64,000 nt of DNA. Source: Leptolyngbya sp. O-77 (GTDB lineage: Bacteria > Cyanobacteriota > Cyanobacteriia > Elainellales > Elainellaceae). The stretch lies in the NCBI RefSeq assembly GCF_001548395.1, contig NZ_AP017367.1:1711001-1775000 (forward strand), given 5' to 3'. Position numbers and translations under genes: made by a program. Each line of letters starts with the position of its first letter. The stretch's first letter is position 1. A model generated the notes under the pieces. The model was not told the origin of the DNA. It saw only the letters and a program-made list of their open reading frames with translations, and searched no databases. Shown here piece after piece: positions 55,086 through 63,082 of the stretch.

Positions 55086-56297
55086 ATGACCGCTCCCGCG
55101 ACCTGTTTCTCTTGGGCGATCGCCCGCCTATCATGTTGGGCTAGCCTGCCCCTAGTCTTGCTGACTGTTTGGGGCGCTCCTGTGGCCGCGCAACCTGTAG
55201 ATATCCCCGTGCCGCCACCCTCGCTCGACCAGCTTGATATTAAAAAAGACCCGCCGCCTCCGCCCCCCAGCCCCCCGCCCAATACCCCGCCCGCCGCCCG
55301 CACTCGCCCGCCCGCCCGCCCCGCGCCCCTTGCCGATTTCAACCGCTATCGCCTGGGGCCTGGTGACTCAATTTTCGTGAACGTGCTGCGGTTTCCCGAC
55401 CTCAGCTTTCAGGGCACGCTCGACCTAGAAGGAAACCTGCTGGTGCCGCTGGTGGGGTCGCTGCGGCTAGAAGGGCAAACCCTCAATTCCGCACGATTAC
55501 AGATTCAACAAGAACTCAACCGCTTTGTGGTGAATCCGCAGGTAGACGTGATTTTGGTGGCGCAGCGGCCCGTCCGGGTGACGGTGTTGGGCGAGGTGTT
55601 TCGTCCGGGCTATTACCCGATGGAAAGTCCGCAACTCTCTACGGCGCTACTGGCATCGGGCGGCACGACGCGCCAGGCCGACCTGCGGCGCGTCACCATT
55701 CGCCGGACTGCACCCACCGGAGCCGCCCTAGAGCGCACCTTTGACCTGTATACGCCCCTGCGCGACTCGACCGCGCTCCCCGCCGTGCGCCTCAGCGATG
55801 GCGACACCATCATCGTGCCAGCCCTCACCGCCGCCAACCGAGAGGGCTATGACCCTGACCTGACCGCCCGCTCGACCCTCTCCCAGCCGCAGATCAACAT
55901 CCGCGTGCTGAACTATTCCAACAGCCTGGGCGGCCGCAGCGGCGGACGGGCGATCGCCAACATCGCCCTGCCCAATGGGAGTGATTTTTTGGATGCGATC
56001 GCCGCTATCGGCCCCAACCCCGACACCGCCGACCTGCGCGACATCGCCCTGATTCGCTACGACCCCGACCAGGGCCGCGCCATCCGCCTCGACTTTAACG
56101 CCCGTCAGGCCCTGCGCGGCGACCCCGAAGAAAACCCCCGCCTTCAGCACAACGACGTGATCATCATTGGGCGCAACCTGATTAGCCGTGTCACCTACGC
56201 GCTCAATGTCTTCACGCAGCCTTTCCGCGATGTGCTGGGCTTCCTGCTATTTTTCGATCGGCTCACCGAAGCGTCGGAAAGCCTCTTCGAGCCATAA
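55086..56297 (+). CDS. Polysaccharide export protein, Wza-like (SLBB)
   Basis: A roughly 403-residue exported protein. A signal peptide (about 1-35) is followed by a Pro-rich linker (about 45-85). The Poly_export domain comes next (YRLGPGDSIFVNVLRFPDLSFQGTLDLEGNLLVPLVGSL), then SLBB domains (VTVLGEVFRPGYYPM; later RVLNYSN... region). Wza-type proteins form the outer-membrane channel that works with Wzc. A GTG two codons upstream is an alternative start. It sits between exosortase genes and the Wzc-like gene in one direction. Confidence 0.9.
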   Translation: MTAPATCFSWAIARLSCWASLPLVLLTVWGAPVAAQPVDIPVPPPSLDQLDIKKDPPPPPPSPPPNTPPAARTRPPARPAPLADFNRYRLGPGDSIFVNVLRFPDLSFQGTLDLEGNLLVPLVGSLRLEGQTLNSARLQIQQELNRFVVNPQVDVILVAQRPVRVTVLGEVFRPGYYPMESPQLSTALLASGGTTRQADLRRVTIRRTAPTGAALERTFDLYTPLRDSTALPAVRLSDGDTIIVPALTAANREGYDPDLTARSTLSQPQINIRVLNYSNSLGGRSGGRAIANIALPNGSDFLDAIAAIGPNPDTADLRDIALIRYDPDQGRAIRLDFNARQALRGDPEENPRLQHNDVIIIGRNLISRVTYALNVFTQPFRDVLGFLLFFDRLTEASESLFEP

Positions 56298-56447
56298 TCC
56301 AGCCTGAGACTTCCGTCTGATGCGTTACGGTGGGTATATCAAATTGAACGTCCTTGAACGTCCGATTTTCGCAGATGCCGCAGATGCCGCAGGAATCCAA
56401 CACCCACCTTCATCTCTCGTCCCTCATCCCCAACCCCTGATTCCTCA

Positions 56448-58676
56448 ATGGTTTCCCCTGTCATCAAGCGATATCTCGTAGCGCTAGACCGCCACAAGTG
56501 GGCCGGGCTGACGGGGTTTGCGCTGGTAATGGGGCTATCGGGCGTGGCTGCACTCCAGCCCGCCCCGCCGACCAGCTATATCTCGCGGGGGATGCTGGGC
56601 TATGCCGCGCCGCCCGTCACCGTTAGCCAGACCAACACCGCCCTCCAGCAGCAGGCCCAGGTGATGACGGCAGAAACGTTGCTATCGGACTTTGTAGTAG
56701 AAACCGCAGTGCAGCAGCTTGCCACCCAACAGGTGAGGACAGATGCTTTTATCATTCGGCGCAACGCTGCGGTAGTCGTTAATCCCCGCCCCGAAGGAGA
56801 AAATCGCAATCGGAATGCGGAGGAAGTGGGGCTGCGGGTGCTGGTGCAGTATCGCGACCCAAATGATCGCGTAGCCCAGGCGACGGTGGTGGCACTGATG
56901 CAGGCAATGGTAGATCAGAGCCGCCTGTTTAACCGCCAGCAAATCCAGCAAATCATCGACAACCTGAATCGGCTGCTGCCTGTGGTGACGCAGGAGCTAC
57001 GGCTAGCGGAGCGCGACCTGGAAGAATATGTGCGCGTCGAAGGGCCCGCAATTCAAGCCGCGCAGGATGGGCAACTGGTGGGCGCAATTACCGCTAGCCA
57101 GCAGCAGCAGCGCCAGATCCGGCTGAATTTAGAGGCGATCGCCGCCCAAATCCGCAGTCTAGAGTCGCGCCTGGGACTTTCCGCCGACCAGGCCTATACC
57201 TCTGCCGCCCTCAGCGCCGACCCCATCATTGCCGACCTGCGGGCCAAGATTTACCAAAACGAGCTACAAACCCAGTTGCTCTCGCGCAACCTGCGCCCCG
57301 AACATCCCACCATGCTGGACTTGAAGCACCAGCAGCAGTCCTTCGAGGCGCTGTTGCAGCAGCGGGTGACCGAAGTGATCGGTGGCAACCAGCTTGCTGC
57401 ACCCCTAGCCAGCCTGTCCATGATCCGCCAAGGCAGCAGCCTTGACCCCGCCCGCCAGCAGTTGGCCAATACGCTGGTCAACCTGCAAACCGAACGAGAA
57501 TCCCTCGCGCAGCAGCTTGAAGCCCTCCGCGCCGCCGAGCAGGAACTCCGCCAGGAATATACCGCCGTGCCCAACCGTCAGTTGGAGCAATCGCGGCTGG
57601 AGCAGCAGGTCGTACTGAAGCGAAACTTCTACGACCAGATCCAGGCAAAGCTGGCGGACGTGCGGCTGGCGGCGGAGGAAACCGTCGGCAGTCTAGTAGT
57701 CGTGCAGCCGCCTCAGACGGAGATCGCCAACGCCGAAGGGCGCAACAGTCTGGCGATTTTACTGGTGGGCGGGCTGGTGGGGCTGCTGGTGGGGGGCGGG
57801 CTGGTGCTGCTGCTAGATTCGCTGGATGCCACCTTTCATACGCTGCCTGACCTGCAACTGGCGCTGCGCCAGCAGGAAGTGCCAATTTTGGGTTTACTAC
57901 CTGATTTGTCTGGAGTTGCCGATATGGAGGACATGCCGCTGGTGCTGAAGGCAGATTCGCCCTACCTGGAGCCGTATGAGCGGCTGCGGGGCAATCTGCG
58001 GCGGGCAGCGGGCGCGGGCGGCTTGAAATCTGTCGTGGTGACCAGTCTGCTGGGCGGCGAGGGCAAAACGGTAACGGCTTACAACCTGGCGATCGCCTCT
58101 GCCCGCGCTGGCAAACGGACGCTGCTGATCGAAGCCGATCTGCGATCGCCCTCCCAAGCCACCGCTCTGCGCGTTGCGCCCAACCCCGACAGCCAGCTAG
58201 AGCCGCTGCAACACTTCGACCGGGGTGAATTTAGCTTGGTGCCTGAGATTGAAAACCTTTACATTTTGCCAAGCCCCGGCCCCCAGCGACAGGCAGCCGC
58301 TATCCTAGAGTCGGGCGAGGTTAAACGCCTGCTCGAAGATGCCTGCGGTCGATTTGACCTGGTGGTGATCGACACGCCTCCCCTCAGCCGCCACACCGAC
58401 GCGCTGCTGCTAGAGCCGCATACTGACGGGCTGCTGCTGGTGACCCGGCCCGGCATGACGGAAGACGGTCTGCTGACCGAAGCGGTCGATCAGTTCATCG
58501 AGTCAGAAACGATCCAGTTTCTAGGTGCGGTGATCAACGGTGCAGACGTGCCTGTACGTTCCTTCAGCCCCACAGAACCAGAGCTTGAGCCAATTGAAGA
58601 TCAGCCCGACCTGTTTCCCCCCGCCGCCGACCCCAACCCGCTCTCTACCCGCCTGATCCGTGCCGGAAAGCGATAG
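56448..58676 (+). CDS. Wzc-like polysaccharide co-polymerase / BY-kinase
   Basis: A 742-residue inner-membrane protein. It has an N-terminal helix (about 18-36), a long periplasmic coiled coil (about 170-420), a second helix (LAILLVGGLVGLLVGGGLVLLL) and a cytoplasmic ATPase with Walker A GGEGKT, Walker A' LLIEADLRSP and Walker B VVIDTPPLS. Motifs are closer to consensus than in its paralog at 39581-41827. The C-terminal tail is Pro/Glu-rich without a tyrosine cluster. With the Wza-like gene 150 bp upstream it forms an export pair. Confidence 0.9.
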   Translation: MVSPVIKRYLVALDRHKWAGLTGFALVMGLSGVAALQPAPPTSYISRGMLGYAAPPVTVSQTNTALQQQAQVMTAETLLSDFVVETAVQQLATQQVRTDAFIIRRNAAVVVNPRPEGENRNRNAEEVGLRVLVQYRDPNDRVAQATVVALMQAMVDQSRLFNRQQIQQIIDNLNRLLPVVTQELRLAERDLEEYVRVEGPAIQAAQDGQLVGAITASQQQQRQIRLNLEAIAAQIRSLESRLGLSADQAYTSAALSADPIIADLRAKIYQNELQTQLLSRNLRPEHPTMLDLKHQQQSFEALLQQRVTEVIGGNQLAAPLASLSMIRQGSSLDPARQQLANTLVNLQTERESLAQQLEALRAAEQELRQEYTAVPNRQLEQSRLEQQVVLKRNFYDQIQAKLADVRLAAEETVGSLVVVQPPQTEIANAEGRNSLAILLVGGLVGLLVGGGLVLLLDSLDATFHTLPDLQLALRQQEVPILGLLPDLSGVADMEDMPLVLKADSPYLEPYERLRGNLRRAAGAGGLKSVVVTSLLGGEGKTVTAYNLAIASARAGKRTLLIEADLRSPSQATALRVAPNPDSQLEPLQHFDRGEFSLVPEIENLYILPSPGPQRQAAAILESGEVKRLLEDACGRFDLVVIDTPPLSRHTDALLLEPHTDGLLLVTRPGMTEDGLLTEAVDQFIESETIQFLGAVINGADVPVRSFSPTEPELEPIEDQPDLFPPAADPNPLSTRLIRAGKR

Positions 58677-58766
58677 CTTCGCCGCTATCTCAGTATCCCA
58701 AATCGTCAATCCAAAATCTAAAGTCTAAAATCTGCTCGCCCCACTATTCATTCCTGCGGTGACGCT

Positions 58767-59315
58767 ATGCTGAAAAAACTTTTGTTCGTTGTGATGCTCG
58801 TCTGCTGTCTGGTCTGCGTTTCCGTTGCTTCCGCCCAGGCCCAAGCCACCCTCAGCGCCGATTCTCGCGTGCAGCTCAAGGGCGTTGGTCCGGTGCGCGT
58901 GGGCATGACAGTCAACGAAGCCAAGCAGGTGGCGGGCATCCCTCTGGTGCGGGCCGAAAATGCCTATAGCGAGGGAGATACCTGTTATTTTCTGAATGCT
59001 CAAGGAATCTCGGATTTGGGCTTTATGGTTACCGACGGGCGGATTGCACGAGTGGACGTGGGCAGAAACAGTCCTATCAAAACCCTCAGCGGTGCGGGAA
59101 TTGGCAGCACTGAGGCGCAAATTCAGCAACTTTATCCGGGTCAAATCGTCTCTAATCCCCATGAGTACTTTGACAATGGCAAGTATCTGACCTTTGTACC
59201 GAAGGATGAAGCGGATCAGAGCTTTCGGGTGATTTTTGAAACGGATCGGGGGCGCGTAGTGGAGTATCGCGCAGGTAAGCTGCCTGAGGTGCAGTATATC
59301 GAGGGCTGCGCGTAG
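58767..59315 (+). CDS. Secreted hypothetical protein
   Basis: A 182-residue protein with a clear signal peptide (MLKKLLFVVMLVCCLVCVSVASAQAQA). The mature domain carries GVGPVRVGMTVNEAKQVAGIPLV, YFLNAQGISDLGFMVTDGRI and IGSTEAQIQQLYPGQIV. The RVGM-T--EA and GSTE--I---YPG segments recur in small secreted cyanobacterial and proteobacterial proteins of unknown function. There is a Cys near the start of the mature domain and a second near the C-terminus. Likely periplasmic or extracellular; role unknown. Confidence 0.75.
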   Translation: MLKKLLFVVMLVCCLVCVSVASAQAQATLSADSRVQLKGVGPVRVGMTVNEAKQVAGIPLVRAENAYSEGDTCYFLNAQGISDLGFMVTDGRIARVDVGRNSPIKTLSGAGIGSTEAQIQQLYPGQIVSNPHEYFDNGKYLTFVPKDEADQSFRVIFETDRGRVVEYRAGKLPEVQYIEGCA

Positions 59316-59383
59316 TCGAGAGCGTCGTTGGGTCGTTGTGAGAGTCGTTGTAACTTCGGGTGATCGTGTGACTTTGGGTGATC

Positions 59384-60076
59384 ATGAAAATGATGCAGCT
59401 TAGGCAGCGTGAACAGATTCGTCGGAGTGTAGGCGTGGCTCTGGCAACCTGCATGGCGATCGCCCTATCCGCAGGGGCCGCCCTGGCCCAGATCGGGCGC
59501 GTCACCATTGACGGACTTAGTGTTCGCACTGGGCCCGGCGAGAGCTATCCCATGACTAACGTGTTTCGGCAGGGCGATCGCGTTGAGGTGATTCGCCGCG
59601 ATGGGGATTGGGTCTATGTGCGGGGCGATCGCGGGGCGGGCTGGGTGCAGCGTCGCCATCTGTCGGTCGAGGAGGGCAGTTCCTCTAGCAGCCGTCCGCC
59701 GTCTAGCTCAGACGTGGTCTATGAATCGCGGGGCCGCATAGAAACCCGGCGCTACCGCACGTCTGGCGTGGCGGAAATCATTCGTCTTCGCCGCGACAAT
59801 GAGGTGAGCTTGCGGCTCCGCAGCTCCCGCGCTGTGCTGGAATATGTCGGAGAGGTAGGAGAAACCCTGGGCGGCGACTCGGTGCTACGGGTTCGCTATT
59901 TTCGCTCATCGGAATTGGGCGATCGCTATGTGCCTGCCCGTGGCACCTGCGATTTGCAAACCCGCGATGACGATCGCAGCCGCGATCGCATCCGAGAAAT
60001 TTACTGCGACGTGCAGCCCGACGATCGCTACAGCGAATACTGGGAATACGCCGCTAGTCGGTTTACAACACACTGA
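59384..60076 (+). CDS. Secreted SH3-domain protein
   Basis: A roughly 230-residue exported protein. A signal peptide ends near ALSAGAALAQ, then a bacterial SH3 domain (about 36-92: IDGLSVRTGPGESYPMTNV, GDWVYVRGDRGAGWVQRRHL). A Ser-rich linker and a charged Arg/Asp-rich C-terminal domain (about 115-230) follow, unlike anything I recognise. An upstream GTG adds two residues. Co-directional with the preceding secreted gene, 68 bp away. Confidence 0.8.
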   Translation: MKMMQLRQREQIRRSVGVALATCMAIALSAGAALAQIGRVTIDGLSVRTGPGESYPMTNVFRQGDRVEVIRRDGDWVYVRGDRGAGWVQRRHLSVEEGSSSSSRPPSSSDVVYESRGRIETRRYRTSGVAEIIRLRRDNEVSLRLRSSRAVLEYVGEVGETLGGDSVLRVRYFRSSELGDRYVPARGTCDLQTRDDDRSRDRIREIYCDVQPDDRYSEYWEYAASRFTTH

Positions 60077-60109
60077 GTTCGATTTTGGGTTTTGGATTGC
60101 CGATTTCAG

Positions 60110-60175
60110 CCGGGCTATCCAAACTCTAAAATCCAAAATCTAGAATCCAAACTCTGAAATCCAAAATCCAAACCC
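60110..60175. repeat. Dispersed ATCCAAA(A)-type simple repeats
   Basis: Several overlapping copies of words such as ATCCAAAATC and CCAAACTC follow the SH3 gene; a similar cluster occurs at 58690-58735 after the Wzc gene. Such low-complexity clusters are common between cyanobacterial genes. Confidence 0.6.
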
Positions 60176-60202
60176 ATCCGCCATTCTACCCAATTTCCAC
60201 CA

Positions 60203-61078
60203 TCAGCCCTCCAACGCGCCCTGGCGGAGGGCGATCGCCAGCCCAACAAATACAATCAGCATCACCACCAGCGAAAACGCCGCACCCAGTGGCCAGTTAT
60301 AGGACACGCCAAACTGGGACGAGATGACGTTACCCAACATAATGCCGCTGGGACTGCCTACCAGACTCGGCGTGATGTAGTCGCCCATCGTCAGCGCGAA
60401 CACGCTGATAGAACCCGCAAACACGCCCGGTGTCACTAGGGGCAGAATGACTCGGCGAAAGGTTGTGAGCGGCGGCGCGTTTAAATCAGCGGAGGCTTCT
60501 AGCAAGTCCTGGGGCAATCGCTCGAAGGCGGTGATGATAGGCAAGATCATGAACGGTAGCCAGACGTGAACAAACGTGAGCACGGTCGAAAACGAGTTGT
60601 AGAGGAACACCGTGCTGGGTTCCTGAAGAATGCCCAGCGACAGCAGCGCCGTATTCAACACGCCGTTATAGCCCAGAATGATTTTCCAGGCAAACACCCG
60701 CACCAGATAGCTTGACCACAGCGGCAGGATGACGAGGATCGTCAGGAGCGATCGCCACTTGCCGCCAAACCGCGCAATAAAATAGCCCAGCGGCAGGGCC
60801 AGCACGATATCAATCAGCGTCACTCCCAGCGCCGTGCCCACGGTTCGCAAAATCACCGTGCGATAGGCGGCATTCGTGAAAATCGTTTTGAAATTGACCA
60901 GGCTAAACTCTTTGACAATATCAAACGCCTCCAGCCGCCACACGCTGTAGGAAATCAGCAGCGCCAAGGGGACAAAATAGAGCAGCGTCGTCCATACCAG
61001 CGGCGGCAGCAGCGAGGCGTATAGCCCCACTGGGCGGCGGGTGCGGCGCGGGGAAAACGCCTCAAGTTCTACTACCAT
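60203..61078 (-). CDS. PotB-like ABC transporter permease
   Basis: A 291-residue inner-membrane permease with about six helices and the ATPase-contact EAA region EASADLNAPPLTTFRRVILPL. It resembles PotB, the first permease of spermidine/putrescine (or similar polyamine or opine) uptake. The partner ATPase, second permease and binding protein are not in the window. The start (ATG at 61078) is 13 bp after the JmjC/cupin gene, so they are co-transcribed. Confidence 0.88.
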   Translation of the reverse strand: MVVELEAFSPRRTRRPVGLYASLLPPLVWTTLLYFVPLALLISYSVWRLEAFDIVKEFSLVNFKTIFTNAAYRTVILRTVGTALGVTLIDIVLALPLGYFIARFGGKWRSLLTILVILPLWSSYLVRVFAWKIILGYNGVLNTALLSLGILQEPSTVFLYNSFSTVLTFVHVWLPFMILPIITAFERLPQDLLEASADLNAPPLTTFRRVILPLVTPGVFAGSISVFALTMGDYITPSLVGSPSGIMLGNVISSQFGVSYNWPLGAAFSLVVMLIVFVGLAIALRQGALEG

Positions 61079-61091
61079 CCGTTACTCCTTC

Positions 61092-62087
61092 TTACATCCG
61101 CTGCATGATTTTACGAAAGGCCTGCTCTCGATCCGTGCTGGCGATCGCCTCTAGTATATTGGCAGCCAGATGGGGCGCGGCCATCACCACCCCCAAATGC
61201 ACCCGCCACTTACTCCAGTTTGTGAGCGATCGCCTCCAGGGTAGGACATGCCAAAAGCGGTTCACCGAGCAAACCGCTCCCTGCCCCAGACTCGTAACCT
61301 CATGCCACCAGCCCGCAGGCAGAAATAGCGCCTCACCTTCCTTCAGCACCGTCTGCTGGCAATGCTCAAGCGCTTCACGATAGCGCGGAAATGCCTCAAA
61401 ATCAGGGCGATCGGGATAGACCTGACTGTAAACTGCACGCCGCTTCATGCCGTGGCGCACATAGTTGAATAGGGAAAACGGGTAGAGGTTATAAAGCTGG
61501 GACGGCGGAAACAAAATGACCCGCTTTTCACCCTGAAGCTGCATCAGCGTGCCGTCCATTGGATCATAGTGCAAGCAAGACGTGTGCCCTCCTGGCCCAA
61601 CCCAGAGATTAATCGCCGTTGCGGGCAGTCGGAGTCCCAGCTTGGCTTCGGCCGACCGGATCTGCGGCGCAGCCTCCAGCGGCGTTCCCTCGAGCGAACA
61701 GCGCCCCAGATAGGCATCTCTCTTCAGCGCTTCGCCCGATTTCAGCATTTCAACATAGCGCGAAAAGTTGAGGCTTTGCGTCGGTACACCGCTGCCAGTG
61801 TCTTGCCAAGTGCGCTTGTCTTGCTGGTAGCGATCGCGCCCATACTGCCGCACCGGAAAGGTCAAATTGCCCAAATGTTTCAGCAGGAAGTCTAAGTTCC
61901 AATTCAGCCCATCCAGCAACCCTGTGACCACAACGGGCTTTCCGGGTGCAAGATGCTGTTGTCGAAACTGCCTCTGTGTCAGATTTTGTGCGTCTATTCG
62001 GGGAACTGGCTTGACAAATGTTTGGAGATCAAAATCTTGAGGGTCAAGATGGTTGAGGAATGAGTTTGGTTGAATCATTAGGATCAA
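61092..62087 (-). CDS. JmjC/cupin-like domain protein
   Basis: A 331-residue protein with a JmjC-type cupin. Iron ligands are suggested by HYDPMD (H-x-D) and the later His in GWWHEV. The N-terminal portion (about 40-130) resembles hydroxylase-associated regions, with PVVVTGLLDGLNWNLDFL. Such proteins are Fe(II)/2-oxoglutarate dioxygenases or cupin-like hydroxylases; the substrate is unknown. An in-frame ATG three codons in (62078) may be the true start. Confidence 0.83.
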   Translation of the reverse strand: MILMIQPNSFLNHLDPQDFDLQTFVKPVPRIDAQNLTQRQFRQQHLAPGKPVVVTGLLDGLNWNLDFLLKHLGNLTFPVRQYGRDRYQQDKRTWQDTGSGVPTQSLNFSRYVEMLKSGEALKRDAYLGRCSLEGTPLEAAPQIRSAEAKLGLRLPATAINLWVGPGGHTSCLHYDPMDGTLMQLQGEKRVILFPPSQLYNLYPFSLFNYVRHGMKRRAVYSQVYPDRPDFEAFPRYREALEHCQQTVLKEGEALFLPAGWWHEVTSLGQGAVCSVNRFWHVLPWRRSLTNWSKWRVHLGVVMAAPHLAANILEAIASTDREQAFRKIMQRM

Positions 62088-62617
62088 TACGCTACGTCAC
62101 ACCACAGTTACAGAATGCGTTCAGGAATGCTTTTAAGAATGCGTTCTGCACGCAAGGCGCTGAAATTGCAAACCGCTGAAAAGCATTTCATAACCATTCA
62201 TATTGGAACGCTGCTAGACGGATATACGAACTGAAACGACATTCCAGCGCACCCGAAACGAGATTACGCCCGGTCAAAACTAAATCAATCGCGCAATCGC
62301 GATCAAAAGCAGCCCTCGGAACAGCAAAGTCAAGAAAACAGCAAAGCGCCCATTGGTGATGACCTCTGGGTGCGCCGGTATGTTTCAACCTTAAATATTT
62401 GCTGCGAAGCTTGCAGCAGTCTAGAAAACAAGACTGCGAAACTTAACCATAAAAATACCAGCTTATGAAAAAGTATTCGAGGGCGATCGCTATACTCTTG
62501 AGACTCTTGAGCTTTACTCCATCTGTATATTTCACATGCAAATCGTCTGCTGATCAGCATTGAGGGCGATATCTTATTTTGAGGCGGTCAGATGAGTCCA
62601 TCAAAATGGAGTTTCGT
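62088..62617. other. Intergenic region, 0.5 kb
   Basis: No gene seen. AATGCGTTC/AATGCTTTTAAGAATGCG variants are repeated near 62113-62150. Otherwise AT-rich leader DNA. Confidence 0.4.
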
Positions 62618-63034
62618 ATGCACAGAAATATCGAGCCACAGCGCAATTGGATAGTGAGCGCTGGGCTGGGACTGGTGCTGGCAATGGGGGCCGGATCGCG
62701 GGGGGCGATCGCCCTCCCAGTCTTGCTCAGCAGCGACGAGATAGCCCGGCAAATGCAGGATCTATCTGACTGGACCCTGGCAGGACAGGAAATTTCCTGC
62801 ACCTACTCGTTTGGGAATTTTGTAGAGGCGATCGCCTTTGTGAATCGCCTGGTGGGATCTGCCGAAGCCGCCGCCCACCACCCCGACCTGACGATCGCCT
62901 ACAACCGCGTCACGCTGCGGCTCACCACCCACGACGCAGGCGGACTGACGGCTCTCGACTTTCGCGTTGCCCAGGCTGCTCGCGCTGCGACCAATCCTGG
63001 CGGCTCGCCGCTGACCTGTGCTGCGATGGAATAA
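62618..63034 (+). CDS. 4a-hydroxytetrahydrobiopterin dehydratase with signal peptide
   Basis: About 138 residues. A hydrophobic N-terminus (WIVSAGLGLVLAMGAG) resembles a signal peptide or anchor, followed by a complete PCD/DCoH domain. The active-site signature is intact: H-H-P-D-L, then Tyr, His and the late Asp (AHHPDLTIAYN, THDAGGLTALD). PCD recycles pterin carbinolamine and is normally cytoplasmic, so export is unusual. Two earlier in-frame starts (ATG at 62606 and TTG at 62579) would lengthen the N-terminus without removing the hydrophobic segment. Confidence 0.85.
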   Translation: MHRNIEPQRNWIVSAGLGLVLAMGAGSRGAIALPVLLSSDEIARQMQDLSDWTLAGQEISCTYSFGNFVEAIAFVNRLVGSAEAAAHHPDLTIAYNRVTLRLTTHDAGGLTALDFRVAQAARAATNPGGSPLTCAAME

Positions 63035-63082
63035 CGTGAGTGATGCAGAGATAGGGTAACTGACTTCCACAGCCCCGCCCGC

